Virus record (IMG/VR): IMGVR_UViG_3300028822_000136
Location: 1-20,549 of that record
From: a virus
Direction: 5' to 3' (one strand)
DNA: 20,549 bases
The notes under the pieces were generated by a model. It had not been told where the DNA came from. It did no database searches and saw only the letters and a program-made list of their open reading frames with translations. Numbering within the stretch: the first letter of the stretch is position 1; each line of letters starts with the position of its first letter. Of this stretch, positions 7,908 to 12,961 are shown piece by piece. Position numbers and translations under genes: made by a program.

Positions 7908-8469
7908 TAGATTCTTCCTCCAACATTTTAAAAACTTTCTTTCTACAGTCCGGGCAGAGTTGTCTAGCATAATCAAGTAGTGTGTTTCTAATATTGACTT
8001 CTTTCTTATAAATTATGTTTTGTGTTGGTTTGATAATATGATGATCCGTGTATTCTCGTATAGACACCAAATTCTTTCTCATTTGGTCATTAGCTGTTTG
8101 CCATGCCTTCAACATTTGACTTAAATCTTTTGTATCTAAGTCATCACTATTAATTTTATTTTTATATTCCATTACTAAGTTATTCATTGCTTCTGCATCT
8201 AGTATGTTTTGTCTCATTCTCTGATTGAATTCTTGTTGAACAACTTGTGTTGGATCTTTAATCTTTTCAAGTTTGCCTTCTAATCTATTCTCATCAAGTT
8301 TATTTACGTATCTGCCTACAGTCATCTTATTGACCTTAGCTAATTCGGGAACATCAGAATATTTTTCTGAGATATGTTTAGCAATAGCGTAGTTAGATTT
8401 ACCTTCATCTAACATTGATTTGACTTCATCTTCAAGTCCCCATTTCTTTATCTTACATTGTTTTGTCAT
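7897..8469 (-). CDS. Terminase small subunit-like HTH protein
   Basis: 190 aa. Residues 10-58 form a predicted helix-turn-helix ('EGKSNYAIAKHISEKYSDVP...KMTVGRYVNKL'), typical of small-terminase and resolvase-like DNA binders. Residues 60-150 are helical, and the C-terminal 'LCPDCRKKVF' (Cys172, Cys175) could hold half a metal site. As the first gene of the packaging module, upstream of the large terminase, the natural role is recognition of packaging-initiation DNA. The ATG at 8469 has an AGGTGAT site. The C-terminal region resembles a late phage-regulator fold less than it does TerS, but a transcriptional regulator cannot be excluded. Confidence 0.65.
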   Translation of the reverse strand: MTKQCKIKKWGLEDEVKSMLDEGKSNYAIAKHISEKYSDVPELAKVNKMTVGRYVNKLDENRLEGKLEKIKDPTQVVQQEFNQRMRQNILDAEAMNNLVMEYKNKINSDDLDTKDLSQMLKAWQTANDQMRKNLVSIREYTDHHIIKPTQNIIYKKEVNIRNTLLDYARQLCPDCRKKVFKMLEEESNEL

Positions 8470-8622
8470 TTAATATCACCTTATAATTAATTATATAATA
8501 AATTGATTACCCACCTATTCCCGTCGTACTTGACTCTCCTGATAAATGTATTATTGAATACATAAATGTATATATTTTTGTATTCTCTCAATATATATAG
8601 TCCAAGAGCAAATGTGGTCCTA

Positions 8623-8639
8623 CTATATAAAGCTTTCGG
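8623..8639 (-). promoter_or_regulatory. Archaeal promoter of the head/packaging operon
   Basis: On the minus strand this reads ACCGAAAGCTTTATATAG: a BRE-like ACCGAAAG followed by a TTTATATA box, the same layout as the other promoters here. Transcription should begin near 8600, about 130 nt before the first structural gene's ATG at 8469, giving a leader with an AGGTGAT ribosome site. Confidence 0.7.
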
Positions 8640-8811
8640 TCTAAATGGATATTTGGGTGTGTTACTGCTAAAATTTTTTGAGTTTGAGGCATGGATGGCG
8701 GTTTAGAGTATGAGGGTTAAGTATGGTGTTAGGGGTGGTTAGATAAGGACGTTAGGGGTCTAAAATGGGTTAAAGTTACCTGATATTTTTATCACTAAGC
8801 AAGCTAAAACG

Positions 8812-8860
8812 ATTAACAATTGTTAATATTTCCATATGTTTAAAATTAACGATTGTTAAT
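8812..8860. promoter_or_regulatory. Paired palindromic operator-like sites
   Basis: ATTAACAATTGTTAAT (8812-8827) is a perfect 16-bp palindrome, and ATTAACGATTGTTAAT (8845-8860) is the same site with one change. Their starts are 33 bp apart, close to three helical turns, so dimers could bind the same DNA face. They lie 40-90 bp upstream of the HNH gene promoter and could control both directions. Confidence 0.6.
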
Positions 8861-8863
8861 TTT

Positions 8864-8895
8864 TTGTAATCGTTTCTAAACTGTAATGATTACAA
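8864..8895. repeat. Inverted repeat next to the plus promoter
   Basis: TTGTAATC (8864-8871) and GATTACAA (8888-8895) are exact reverse complements separated by 16 bp. The right arm is part of an 11-bp palindrome (8883-8893). It ends 5 bp before the BRE of the 8901 promoter, so a bound protein would contact or block TFB. Confidence 0.5.
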
Positions 8896-8900
8896 TTTAC

Positions 8901-8918
8901 ACCGAAAGGTTTATATAC
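8901..8918 (+). promoter_or_regulatory. Leaderless archaeal promoter for the HNH gene
   Basis: ACCGAAAGG at 8901 followed by TTTATATA (8910-8917). The predicted start, about 25 bp downstream of the box centre, coincides with the ATG at 8940, so the mRNA should be leaderless or nearly so. Confidence 0.75.
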
Positions 8919-8939
8919 TCATAAATCCATTAAGGTAGT

Positions 8940-9473
8940 ATGACACCAAAACCAAAAAATCAAAAAATAGATGCTGATGCAATCCTAAAAGAATATTCAA
9001 CGGACCCCCAAAAATATGTTGAATTTCAAAAATCAATAATTGACAAATCAAATCTGAAAAACCATTTTCTGAAAAAAGATATTTCAGACTACAAAAACAT
9101 TGATGCATTTTTAAAAGATTTTATTGAATCTTTTGCATCATTCGGTATTCAATTAAGGATACCAACCCGTAACGGTTCAGGTTTTTTATGGTTCAATAAA
9201 ACTAAAAAAAGGCATAAAATACGATTTATGAAAACAGAAAAAAACCACGATAACGAAGGATTAAAAGGTAGTCAAAAAAACTTTTCCAAGTGTATGTATT
9301 TCTTATATAATTCAAAAAACTTATCATCACTTGCATTTAAAAGAATGTTTTTTGACTATAACATATTTGAAATCCATCATGCTGACCAAAACAAATTAAA
9401 CGATTCAAAAAACAATTTAGTTTGTTTAACAATTAAACAACATAAAATGGTTCATAAATTATTGAACCAATAA
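8940..9473 (+). CDS. HNH endonuclease-like protein
   Basis: 177 aa. The C-terminal 35 residues carry the HNH pattern: 'FEIHHADQNKLNDSKNNLVCLTIKQHKMVH' with His146-His147, Asn158/159, and His168/His172. The first 130 residues are basic and unfamiliar; 'GFLWFNKTKKRHKIRFMK' may contact nucleic acid. HNH enzymes nick or cut DNA and occur as homing endonucleases, packaging partners or defence nucleases. Encoded alone downstream of operators and not next to the terminase, it looks more like a regulated or homing type. Translation probably starts leaderlessly from the promoter at 8901. There is no Cys-x-x-Cys zinc pair around the motif. Confidence 0.72.
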   Translation: MTPKPKNQKIDADAILKEYSTDPQKYVEFQKSIIDKSNLKNHFLKKDISDYKNIDAFLKDFIESFASFGIQLRIPTRNGSGFLWFNKTKKRHKIRFMKTEKNHDNEGLKGSQKNFSKCMYFLYNSKNLSSLAFKRMFFDYNIFEIHHADQNKLNDSKNNLVCLTIKQHKMVHKLLNQ

Positions 9474-9514
9474 TTTTTTCTTTATTTATAATAAAAAAAT
9501 AGGAGATGAAAAAA

Positions 9515-9643
9515 ATGAAAACCATTATAATAAGAGGAAAAAAATATCTTATGATAAATGATTGTTTATTAAGTTGTGAAAAATTAAATAAAATAAATAA
9601 ACAAATGATTGAATTAAGTAAAAATTTAAAGGAGATGAAATAA
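9515..9643 (+). CDS. Small lysine-rich protein, 42 aa
   Basis: Product begins MKTIIIRGKKYLMINDC and is otherwise helical (LNKINKQMIELSKNLKEMK). A GGAGATG site lies 9-13 bp upstream of the ATG at 9515, and the stop shares the TAATG junction with the next gene, a pattern of coupled real genes. No family recognised. It lies 41 bp after the HNH gene and probably on its transcript. Confidence 0.55.
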   Translation: MKTIIIRGKKYLMINDCLLSCEKLNKINKQMIELSKNLKEMK

Positions 9644-9816
9644 TGAAAACAAAAATCTTTAAAAATAGAAAACAAGCATTAAAATTTAAAAAGAAGGTTG
9701 ATGGCGAACTAACTTGGTATCAAAAACCTTCATTAAGAAGGTTTAAAAGTAAGACTACTGGTAAAATGGTTTCCAGACCAATAATTAAAACATTCTTTAA
9801 GGTAACTTATTATTAA
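9643..9816 (+). CDS. Small highly basic protein, 57 aa
   Basis: 57 aa with 17 Lys and 5 Arg and almost no acidic residues, including 'MKTKIFKNRKQALKFKKK' at the N-terminus, then 'SLRRFKSKTTGK'. Start at 9643 is fixed by GGAG 11 bp upstream and a one-base overlap with the previous stop. The composition suggests nucleic-acid binding. It is the last gene before the terminator at 9799-9836, whose stem starts inside the 3' end of the gene. Confidence 0.6.
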   Translation: MKTKIFKNRKQALKFKKKVDGELTWYQKPSLRRFKSKTTGKMVSRPIIKTFFKVTYY

Positions 9817-9836
9817 GTTATCTTTACCTTTTTTTA
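9799..9836 (+). terminator. Stem-loop plus T-run terminator
   Basis: AAGGTAA (9799-9805) pairs with TTACCTT (9824-9830), and inside it TAACTT and AAGTTA form an alternative stem. A run of seven T follows directly. It closes the 8940-9816 transcription unit. Confidence 0.65.
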
Positions 9837-10025
9837 TCTTTATTGATAGTCGGATCGATCCATCTACTTTATTTGATTAGGGGGTCCGCCCAATGATTAC
9901 TTGAATTATCCACCGAAGGGGGTCCGCCCATATCAATTGTTTTGTATTATTATATTGATATTATAATAATAATAAAATAAATAAATAAATAAATAAAATA
10001 AAAAAAGAAAAAAGAAAAAGAAAAA
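9837..10025. other. Non-coding spacer with low-complexity A/T tract
   Basis: Contains two copies of the GC-rich repeat (9880-9892, 9918-9930), then a simple AAAT/AAATA tract and A/G-rich sequence at about 9960-10025. On the minus strand the latter is a long T-rich run directly after the stop at 10026, likely the terminator of that gene. Confidence 0.6.
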
Positions 10026-10319
10026 TTATTTCTTTTTCAATTCTTTTTTCAAATCATTTAATTGTTTTTCCAAAGATGCAATTTTATTATCTTTGGCCTT
10101 TGTGGCCTTCTTTTTCCATGAAACGCCATTCATGGCTTTGGCCACTTTTTCCACCATGTCTTTACTGACACAAACAGAACCACGCCCAGAATGGATATTG
10201 ATGAACAACGAACCATTATTATCCATCGCCTTGATGGTGGTGGTTCGGGTTTTTTCTTTACCGTTTGATGCTTCGTATTTTTCCTTGACACTTATAGTGT
10301 CTAATGTTTCAGATGCCAT
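10026..10319 (-). CDS. Small beta-domain protein with coiled-coil tail (paralogue A)
   Basis: 97 aa. An N-terminal domain (about 1-70) includes 'KTRTTTIKAMDNNGSLFINIHSGRG' and 'VSKDMVEKVAKAMNGVSWKK'. The C-terminal 20 residues form a lysine-rich coiled coil (IASLEKQLNDLKKELKKK). It is about half identical to the product at 11097-11381. The order strand-turn-strand then helix is reminiscent of PC4-type single-strand DNA-binding domains, but I would not assign it. It has its own promoter, starts within about 10 nt of the predicted transcription start, and is followed by a T-rich run. Two GC-rich repeats lie downstream and one just upstream of its promoter. Confidence 0.75.
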   Translation of the reverse strand: MASETLDTISVKEKYEASNGKEKTRTTTIKAMDNNGSLFINIHSGRGSVCVSKDMVEKVAKAMNGVSWKKKATKAKDNKIASLEKQLNDLKKELKKK

Positions 10320-10348
10320 ATTGCTCCAATATAGTAATAGTCATATGG

Positions 10349-10366
10349 GTATATAAGTCTTTCGGT
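10349..10366 (-). promoter_or_regulatory. Promoter of paralogue A
   Basis: Minus strand reads ACCGAAAGACTTATATAC, followed by CCATA shared with the other promoters of this region. Predicted start lies within about 10 nt of the ATG at 10319. A GC-rich repeat (10372-10384) begins 5 bp upstream of the BRE and can pair with the inverted copy at 10402-10410. Confidence 0.75.
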
Positions 10367-10487
10367 GATCTGGGGGTCCGCCCAATTCATCTATTATTTA
10401 AGCGGACCCCGAATGGTGTTTTTACATAAATACAAAAATATACAAAAAAATATAAAATATAAAAAAATAAAATAAAAAAAATAAAAA

Positions 10488-10688
10488 TTAAATATTGGCC
10501 TCGGCTATATAATATATTTCAATTATTTCATAACCTTCTTCTTCCAATTTCATTATATTCTTTTCTTCTGTGCATACTTTACCAATACCTGACATTTTAC
10601 AAGAATACCAATCTTGTTTTCTTTTACTTGGTATTATATCAATCAACGGTATTTCTTGGCCTTCTTCATCGTATTTATCATATGTCAT
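10488..10688 (-). CDS. 66-aa acidic protein of unknown function
   Basis: Product begins MTYDKYDEEGQEIPLIDI and contains 'WYSCKMSGIGKVCTEEK' with two cysteines, ending in a hydrophobic 'YEIIEIYYIAEANI'. No family recognised. Evidence for a real gene is its own promoter (10714-10733) placed so that the ATG is almost at the transcription start, the same plan as its two neighbours, and the long T-rich tract on the minus strand after the stop. Strongly acidic, so unlikely to bind DNA directly. Confidence 0.65.
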   Translation of the reverse strand: MTYDKYDEEGQEIPLIDIIPSKRKQDWYSCKMSGIGKVCTEEKNIMKLEEEGYEIIEIYYIAEANI

Positions 10689-10713
10689 ATTATCATTAGT
10701 ATATATGTATTAT

Positions 10714-10733
10714 GGATATATAAAGGTTTTGGT
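10714..10733 (-). promoter_or_regulatory. Promoter of the 66-aa gene
   Basis: Minus strand reads GACCAAAACCTTTATATATC; the BRE is GACCAAAA instead of ACCGAAAG. TTTATATA is centred about 30 bp upstream of the ATG at 10688. A GC-rich repeat begins 7 bp upstream of the BRE (10740). Confidence 0.7.
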
Positions 10734-10789
10734 CTGAACGGGGTCCGCCTAGGCCTTGGCCTCGTCAAGGGGTCCGCCTAGAATCTTAT

Positions 10790-10825
10790 AGAAAGAAAGA
10801 AAAAAGAGTGATTGTTGTATCACTC
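10790..10825 (-). terminator. Hairpin plus T-run terminator of the 29-aa unit
   Basis: On the minus strand GAGTGAT (starting at 10825) pairs with ATCACTC after a 6-nt loop and is followed by TTTTTTCTTTCTTTC. The TGA stop codon of the 29-aa frame is part of the stem. Confidence 0.7.
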
Positions 10826-10909
10826 ATATTTATATGGTTGCCAACCAAATATTTTATGTTGTTGGCTTTCATCGATGGTTGATAAATCAACCCTTGTTGC
10901 CTTAGTCAT
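10820..10909 (-). CDS. Possible 29-aa mini-protein
   Basis: Reads MTKATRVDLSTIDESQ and ends GWQPYKYE. It is tiny, but the reading frame exactly fills the space between a near-leaderless promoter (10930-10950) and a terminator hairpin whose stem contains its stop codon. This is the same promoter-gene-terminator plan as the neighbouring units. It may be a peptide, or a short regulatory RNA that happens to be open. No family recognised. Confidence 0.45.
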   Translation of the reverse strand: MTKATRVDLSTIDESQQHKIFGWQPYKYE

Positions 10910-10929
10910 ACAATATAGTAATGGGCTTA

Positions 10930-10950
10930 TGGGTATATAAAGTTTTCGGT
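10930..10950 (-). promoter_or_regulatory. Promoter of the 29-aa unit
   Basis: Minus strand reads ACCGAAAACTTTATATACCC followed by ATAAG. The BRE matches the promoter at 8901. The ATG at 10909 is about 27 bp from the box centre. A GC-rich repeat (10963-10975) lies upstream. Confidence 0.75.
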
Positions 10951-11096
10951 TGATGGTATTTAGGGGGTCCGCCTAGGATTTACTGGTTTTTGTTATATGT
11001 GGGTCCGCCTAAAATACATAAAAAAATCACACAAAAAAATAAAATGGGGTCCGCCTAATAAATAAAAACTAAAAAAATAAAGAAGGGGAAATCCCC

Positions 11097-11381
11097 TTAC
11101 TTTTTTAATTGTTTTTTCAGGTCGGCTAACTGTTTTTCCAGGTCGGCTATCTTACTATCCTTCTTAGCCGTTTTTTTCCAGGATAGACCAGTTAAAGCCT
11201 TGCCTACCTTACTTGCCTTGTCCTTAGGCAAGTTTACACTGCCACGACCACAGTGAATATTAATGAACTCACTGCCATCGTTAACCATACTGCGAACAGT
11301 TATGGTTCTTGTTTTCTTGGCACCAGCCTTATTCTCGTAGGTATCCTTGATTGATACCTTGTCAATCACTTCCGACGTCAT
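11097..11381 (-). CDS. Small beta-domain protein with coiled-coil tail (paralogue B)
   Basis: 94 aa, beginning MTSEVIDKVSIKDTYE, about half identical to paralogue A over its whole length. Shared blocks include KTRT, 'GS.FINIH.GRGSV', 'GxSWKK' and the closing 'KIA.LEKQL.DLKK.LKK' coiled coil. Conservation is strongest in the FINIH-GRGSV core, the likely functional surface. The gene is noticeably richer in G+C than its neighbours and than its paralogue, hinting at separate acquisition or stronger selection. Its promoter puts the ATG at the transcription start. GC-rich repeats lie on both sides. Function unknown; nucleic-acid binding is a guess from size, basic tail and copy number. Confidence 0.78.
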   Translation of the reverse strand: MTSEVIDKVSIKDTYENKAGAKKTRTITVRSMVNDGSEFINIHCGRGSVNLPKDKASKVGKALTGLSWKKTAKKDSKIADLEKQLADLKKQLKK

Positions 11382-11400
11382 ACTACCTGTATGGTCTTAT

Positions 11401-11420
11401 GGGTTTATATAGTTTGTGGT
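11401..11420 (-). promoter_or_regulatory. Promoter of paralogue B
   Basis: Minus strand reads ACCACAAACTATATAAACCC and then ATAAGACC, matching the others in TATA position and in the CCCATA that follows. The box is centred about 26 bp upstream of the ATG at 11381, so the mRNA is expected to be leaderless. A GC-rich repeat begins 8 bp upstream (11429). Confidence 0.7.
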
Positions 11421-11621
11421 CGTTTTTAGGGGGTCCGCCTATTCTTATTCATATTCCATATATTTGAGCGGACCCTCATCTTTTTATCGGTGGAATTTGA
11501 GGGGTCCGCCTAACTTGGGGGTCCGCCCAGCAATGGGGGGTCCGCCTAATCATCAATTCATATCAAATGTGTTATAACAAATATGTTAATGACATCCTTA
11601 AAACCAGATAAAAGATACCAA

Positions 11622-11657
11622 ATCTGATATAAAATTCATCCCATATCTGATATAAAA
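11622..11657 (+). repeat. Iteron-like direct repeats
   Basis: ATCTGATATAAAA occurs exactly at 11622-11634 and 11645-11657, 23 bp apart. Looser relatives flank it (AGATAAAAGATAC at about 11607, GGATATAAC at about 11671). Confidence 0.5.
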
Positions 11658-11817
11658 CACCTATACATACGGATATAACTATATATCTATTACTATGGAC
11701 GGAACTAAAAGGATTCTAATACTATGCAGAGGAGAGATTTAGGCACTATGATAGTATATAGTATATTAATCTATTAATAGGTGCAAACTAAAAGGCGATA
11801 AATCTATGTGAAGTAGG

Positions 11818-12012
11818 ATAGGTGGTAGAAATATAATATTAATAGTAGTGGTAGTAGTAATAGTGATAGGAATAATAATAGTAGTAGTGACTAATTTTAA
11901 TATATATACTACTTAATACTTTCCACCTATTTTACTACTAATACTATTAATACTTTTACTACTAATATTACTACTACTACTAATACTAATACTACTAATG
12001 ATAATAATACTA
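11818..12012. repeat. Long imperfect inverted repeat of TAG/CTA triplets
   Basis: The left arm (about 11818-11890) is rich in TAGTAG, AATAGT and AATAAT on the plus strand. The right arm (about 11924-12012) is rich in CTACTA, ACTATT and ATTACT. The outer ends match exactly: ATAGGTGG at 11818-11825 against CCACCTAT at 11924-11931. The centre is an A/T run of about 35 bp. The arms can slip in register, so the region could extrude as a cruciform or give several stem-loops. Confidence 0.65.
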
Positions 12013-12129
12013 TTAATTCACCCCAATTCTATCTACCTGCTAAATTTTTACTATACCAACTTCAATTTTACACTATACCTATGACATTTTTAGTATATAC
12101 TATGACTATTTATTGAAACTCATAGCCAG

Positions 12130-12167
12130 AATTATTAATCTAATGGTAAATTATTAATCTAATGGTA
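12130..12167 (+). repeat. Perfect tandem 19-bp repeat
   Basis: AATTATTAATCTAATGGTA is present twice head to tail (12130-12148 and 12149-12167). The sequence that follows, about 'GGTATAGCATAGGGTGTTTA', is similar to 'GGTAGAGTATAGGGTAGTTA' near 13953, on the other side of the operon. Confidence 0.75.
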
Positions 12168-12232
12168 TAGCATAGGGTGTTTATAATATCGTAACACTAT
12201 GTCTAATATATAGGAATAAATTATACAATCTG

Positions 12233-12246
12233 TCCTATATATAGGA
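12233..12246. promoter_or_regulatory. Palindromic operator-like site
   Basis: TCCTATATATAGGA is a perfect 14-bp palindrome 70 bp upstream of the operon promoter. A half-match, ATATATAGGAAT, is at about 12206-12217. It could be a regulator site for the 12356-13813 operon. Confidence 0.4.
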
Positions 12247-12316
12247 ATTAGATATAGTACTATCAATATGCCCTGTTACTACAAATACTATACTAATCCT
12301 AATCCTATGAATAGAC

Positions 12317-12334
12317 ACCGAAAAGTATTTAAAC
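12317..12334 (+). promoter_or_regulatory. Promoter of the 12356-13813 operon
   Basis: ACCGAAAAG (12317-12325) is followed by TATTTAAA (12326-12333), about 26 bp upstream of the ATG at 12356, so the first gene is probably translated from a leaderless message. Confidence 0.7.
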
Positions 12335-12355
12335 CCCCTTCAAGTTGTATGGGTG

Positions 12356-12796
12356 ATGTCAAGTAAAAAGGTATTAGATGTTCCAGCAACATCTAACAGG
12401 CATATAGAAGCAGGCGATGACGATAGTAGTGTAATCTACTTTCATGGCGAATATCGAACAATAAATGATATACTATTAGATAGTATAACAGAAGATAATA
12501 GAAATATCATTATAGAATACGGAAACATAGATGGTGGCAAAACTACTGTTACTATAACACCTAAAATTAGTGTTGTAAGGCAGTTTGATATAGACTATGA
12601 CGCAGACAGAATACTAACAGAAGATGAAATAATTTCCTATATTAGTGCAGTTCGTGATGATATAGGATTTACTACTGATATGGACAGAAAGCAATTAGTA
12701 ACAATTAGGACAAGTATCCTATGGCGAATGTTACATGGCGAAATTGACCATGAAAACTATAAAGAAATAATATCCTATATAGATGGGGTGATATAA
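12356..12796 (+). CDS. Unknown protein, first gene of origin-adjacent operon
   Basis: 146 aa from the ATG at 12356; a GTG one codon earlier is also in frame but sits at the predicted transcription start. The N-terminal half looks beta-rich and acidic ('SSVIYFHGEYRTINDILL', 'RNIIIEYGNIDGGKTTVTI'). The C-terminal 60 residues look like a helical bundle ('LTEDEIISYISAVRDDIGF', 'LVTIRTSILWRML'). No family recognised. The gene is followed without a gap by the 54-aa gene (stop TAA then ATG). Being first in an operon beside the repeat-rich region, a replication or regulatory role is plausible but not shown. Confidence 0.75.
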   Translation: MSSKKVLDVPATSNRHIEAGDDDSSVIYFHGEYRTINDILLDSITEDNRNIIIEYGNIDGGKTTVTITPKISVVRQFDIDYDADRILTEDEIISYISAVRDDIGFTTDMDRKQLVTIRTSILWRMLHGEIDHENYKEIISYIDGVI

Positions 12797-12961
12797 ATGG
12801 AAGAAAATATAGTAAAAGATAGTAAATATATAGGCGATAAATATGATATGTCTATCCTATGTATCTTTTATAGATGCAAAGAAGAACAACAAGCAGAAGA
12901 AGATTATGAAGAATATAGACTACAATACTATAACAATAATAGATTAGGTTGGGTGAGTTAA
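12797..12961 (+). CDS. 54-aa acidic protein
   Basis: Product begins MEENIVKDSKYIGDKYD, contains 'LCIFYRCKEEQQAEEDYEEYR' and ends RLGWVS. The ATG follows the previous stop immediately and its own stop is followed immediately by the next ATG, so it is wedged exactly between two genes. GGGGTGATA in the end of the previous gene is the ribosome site. The middle is a charged helix rich in Glu and Tyr. No family recognised. Confidence 0.65.
   Translation: MEENIVKDSKYIGDKYDMSILCIFYRCKEEQQAEEDYEEYRLQYYNNNRLGWVS

Larger units (their letters stand above)
8470..8939. other. Divergent intergenic control region
   Basis: 470 bp with no credible gene. It holds the minus-strand promoter for the head module (8623-8639), a G-rich stretch on the plus strand (8645-8770) with two copies of GTTAGGGGT at 8728-8736 and 8751-8759, two near-identical palindromes (8812-8860), a further inverted repeat (8864-8895) and the plus-strand promoter (8901-8918). 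The head-module transcript would carry a leader of about 130 nt, unlike the nearly leaderless early genes. Confidence 0.7.
9880..11548 (+). repeat. Dispersed GC-rich repeat family, core GGGTCCGCCYA (14 copies)
   Basis: Plus-orientation copies at 9880-9892, 9918-9930, 10372-10384, 10740-10751, 10769-10780, 10963-10975, 11001-11011, 11046-11057, 11429-11441, 11501-11512, 11517-11529 and 11535-11548. Shortened inverted copies lie at 10402-10410 and 11468-11475. Each reads (G)3-6 TCCGCC then C or T, then A. All lie between genes and none inside one. In every one of the four minus-strand units a copy sits 5-13 bp upstream of the BRE. The two inverted copies face a direct copy 17-26 bp away and could form 8-9 bp stems. 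Nothing like this element occurs elsewhere in the window. Operator, recombination or RNA-structure roles are all possible. Confidence 0.9.
11549..12355. other. Repeat-rich non-coding region between divergent units (origin candidate)
   Basis: About 800 bp without a credible gene between a minus-strand unit and a plus-strand operon. It holds a pair of 13-bp direct repeats (11622-11657), a long imperfect inverted repeat of TAGTAG/CTACTA triplets (11818-12012), a perfect tandem 19-mer (12130-12167), a 14-bp palindrome (12233-12246) and the operon promoter. Such a mix at a strand switch is what a replication origin usually looks like, but no initiator binding site can be proven here. Confidence 0.5.

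Noticed and set aside
9433-9675. Minus-strand hydrophobic frame across the two small basic genes
   Set aside because: Phe/Ile composition arises from AAA/AAT codons read backwards; no promoter or ribosome site.
10093-10356. Plus-strand frame over paralogue A
   Set aside because: Shadow of a gene that has a promoter and a paralogue on the minus strand.
9880-11548. CRISPR array from the repeated GGGGTCCGCC element
   Set aside because: Copies are only 11-14 bp, irregularly spaced by 16 to 440 bp, with genes between them; no cas genes.
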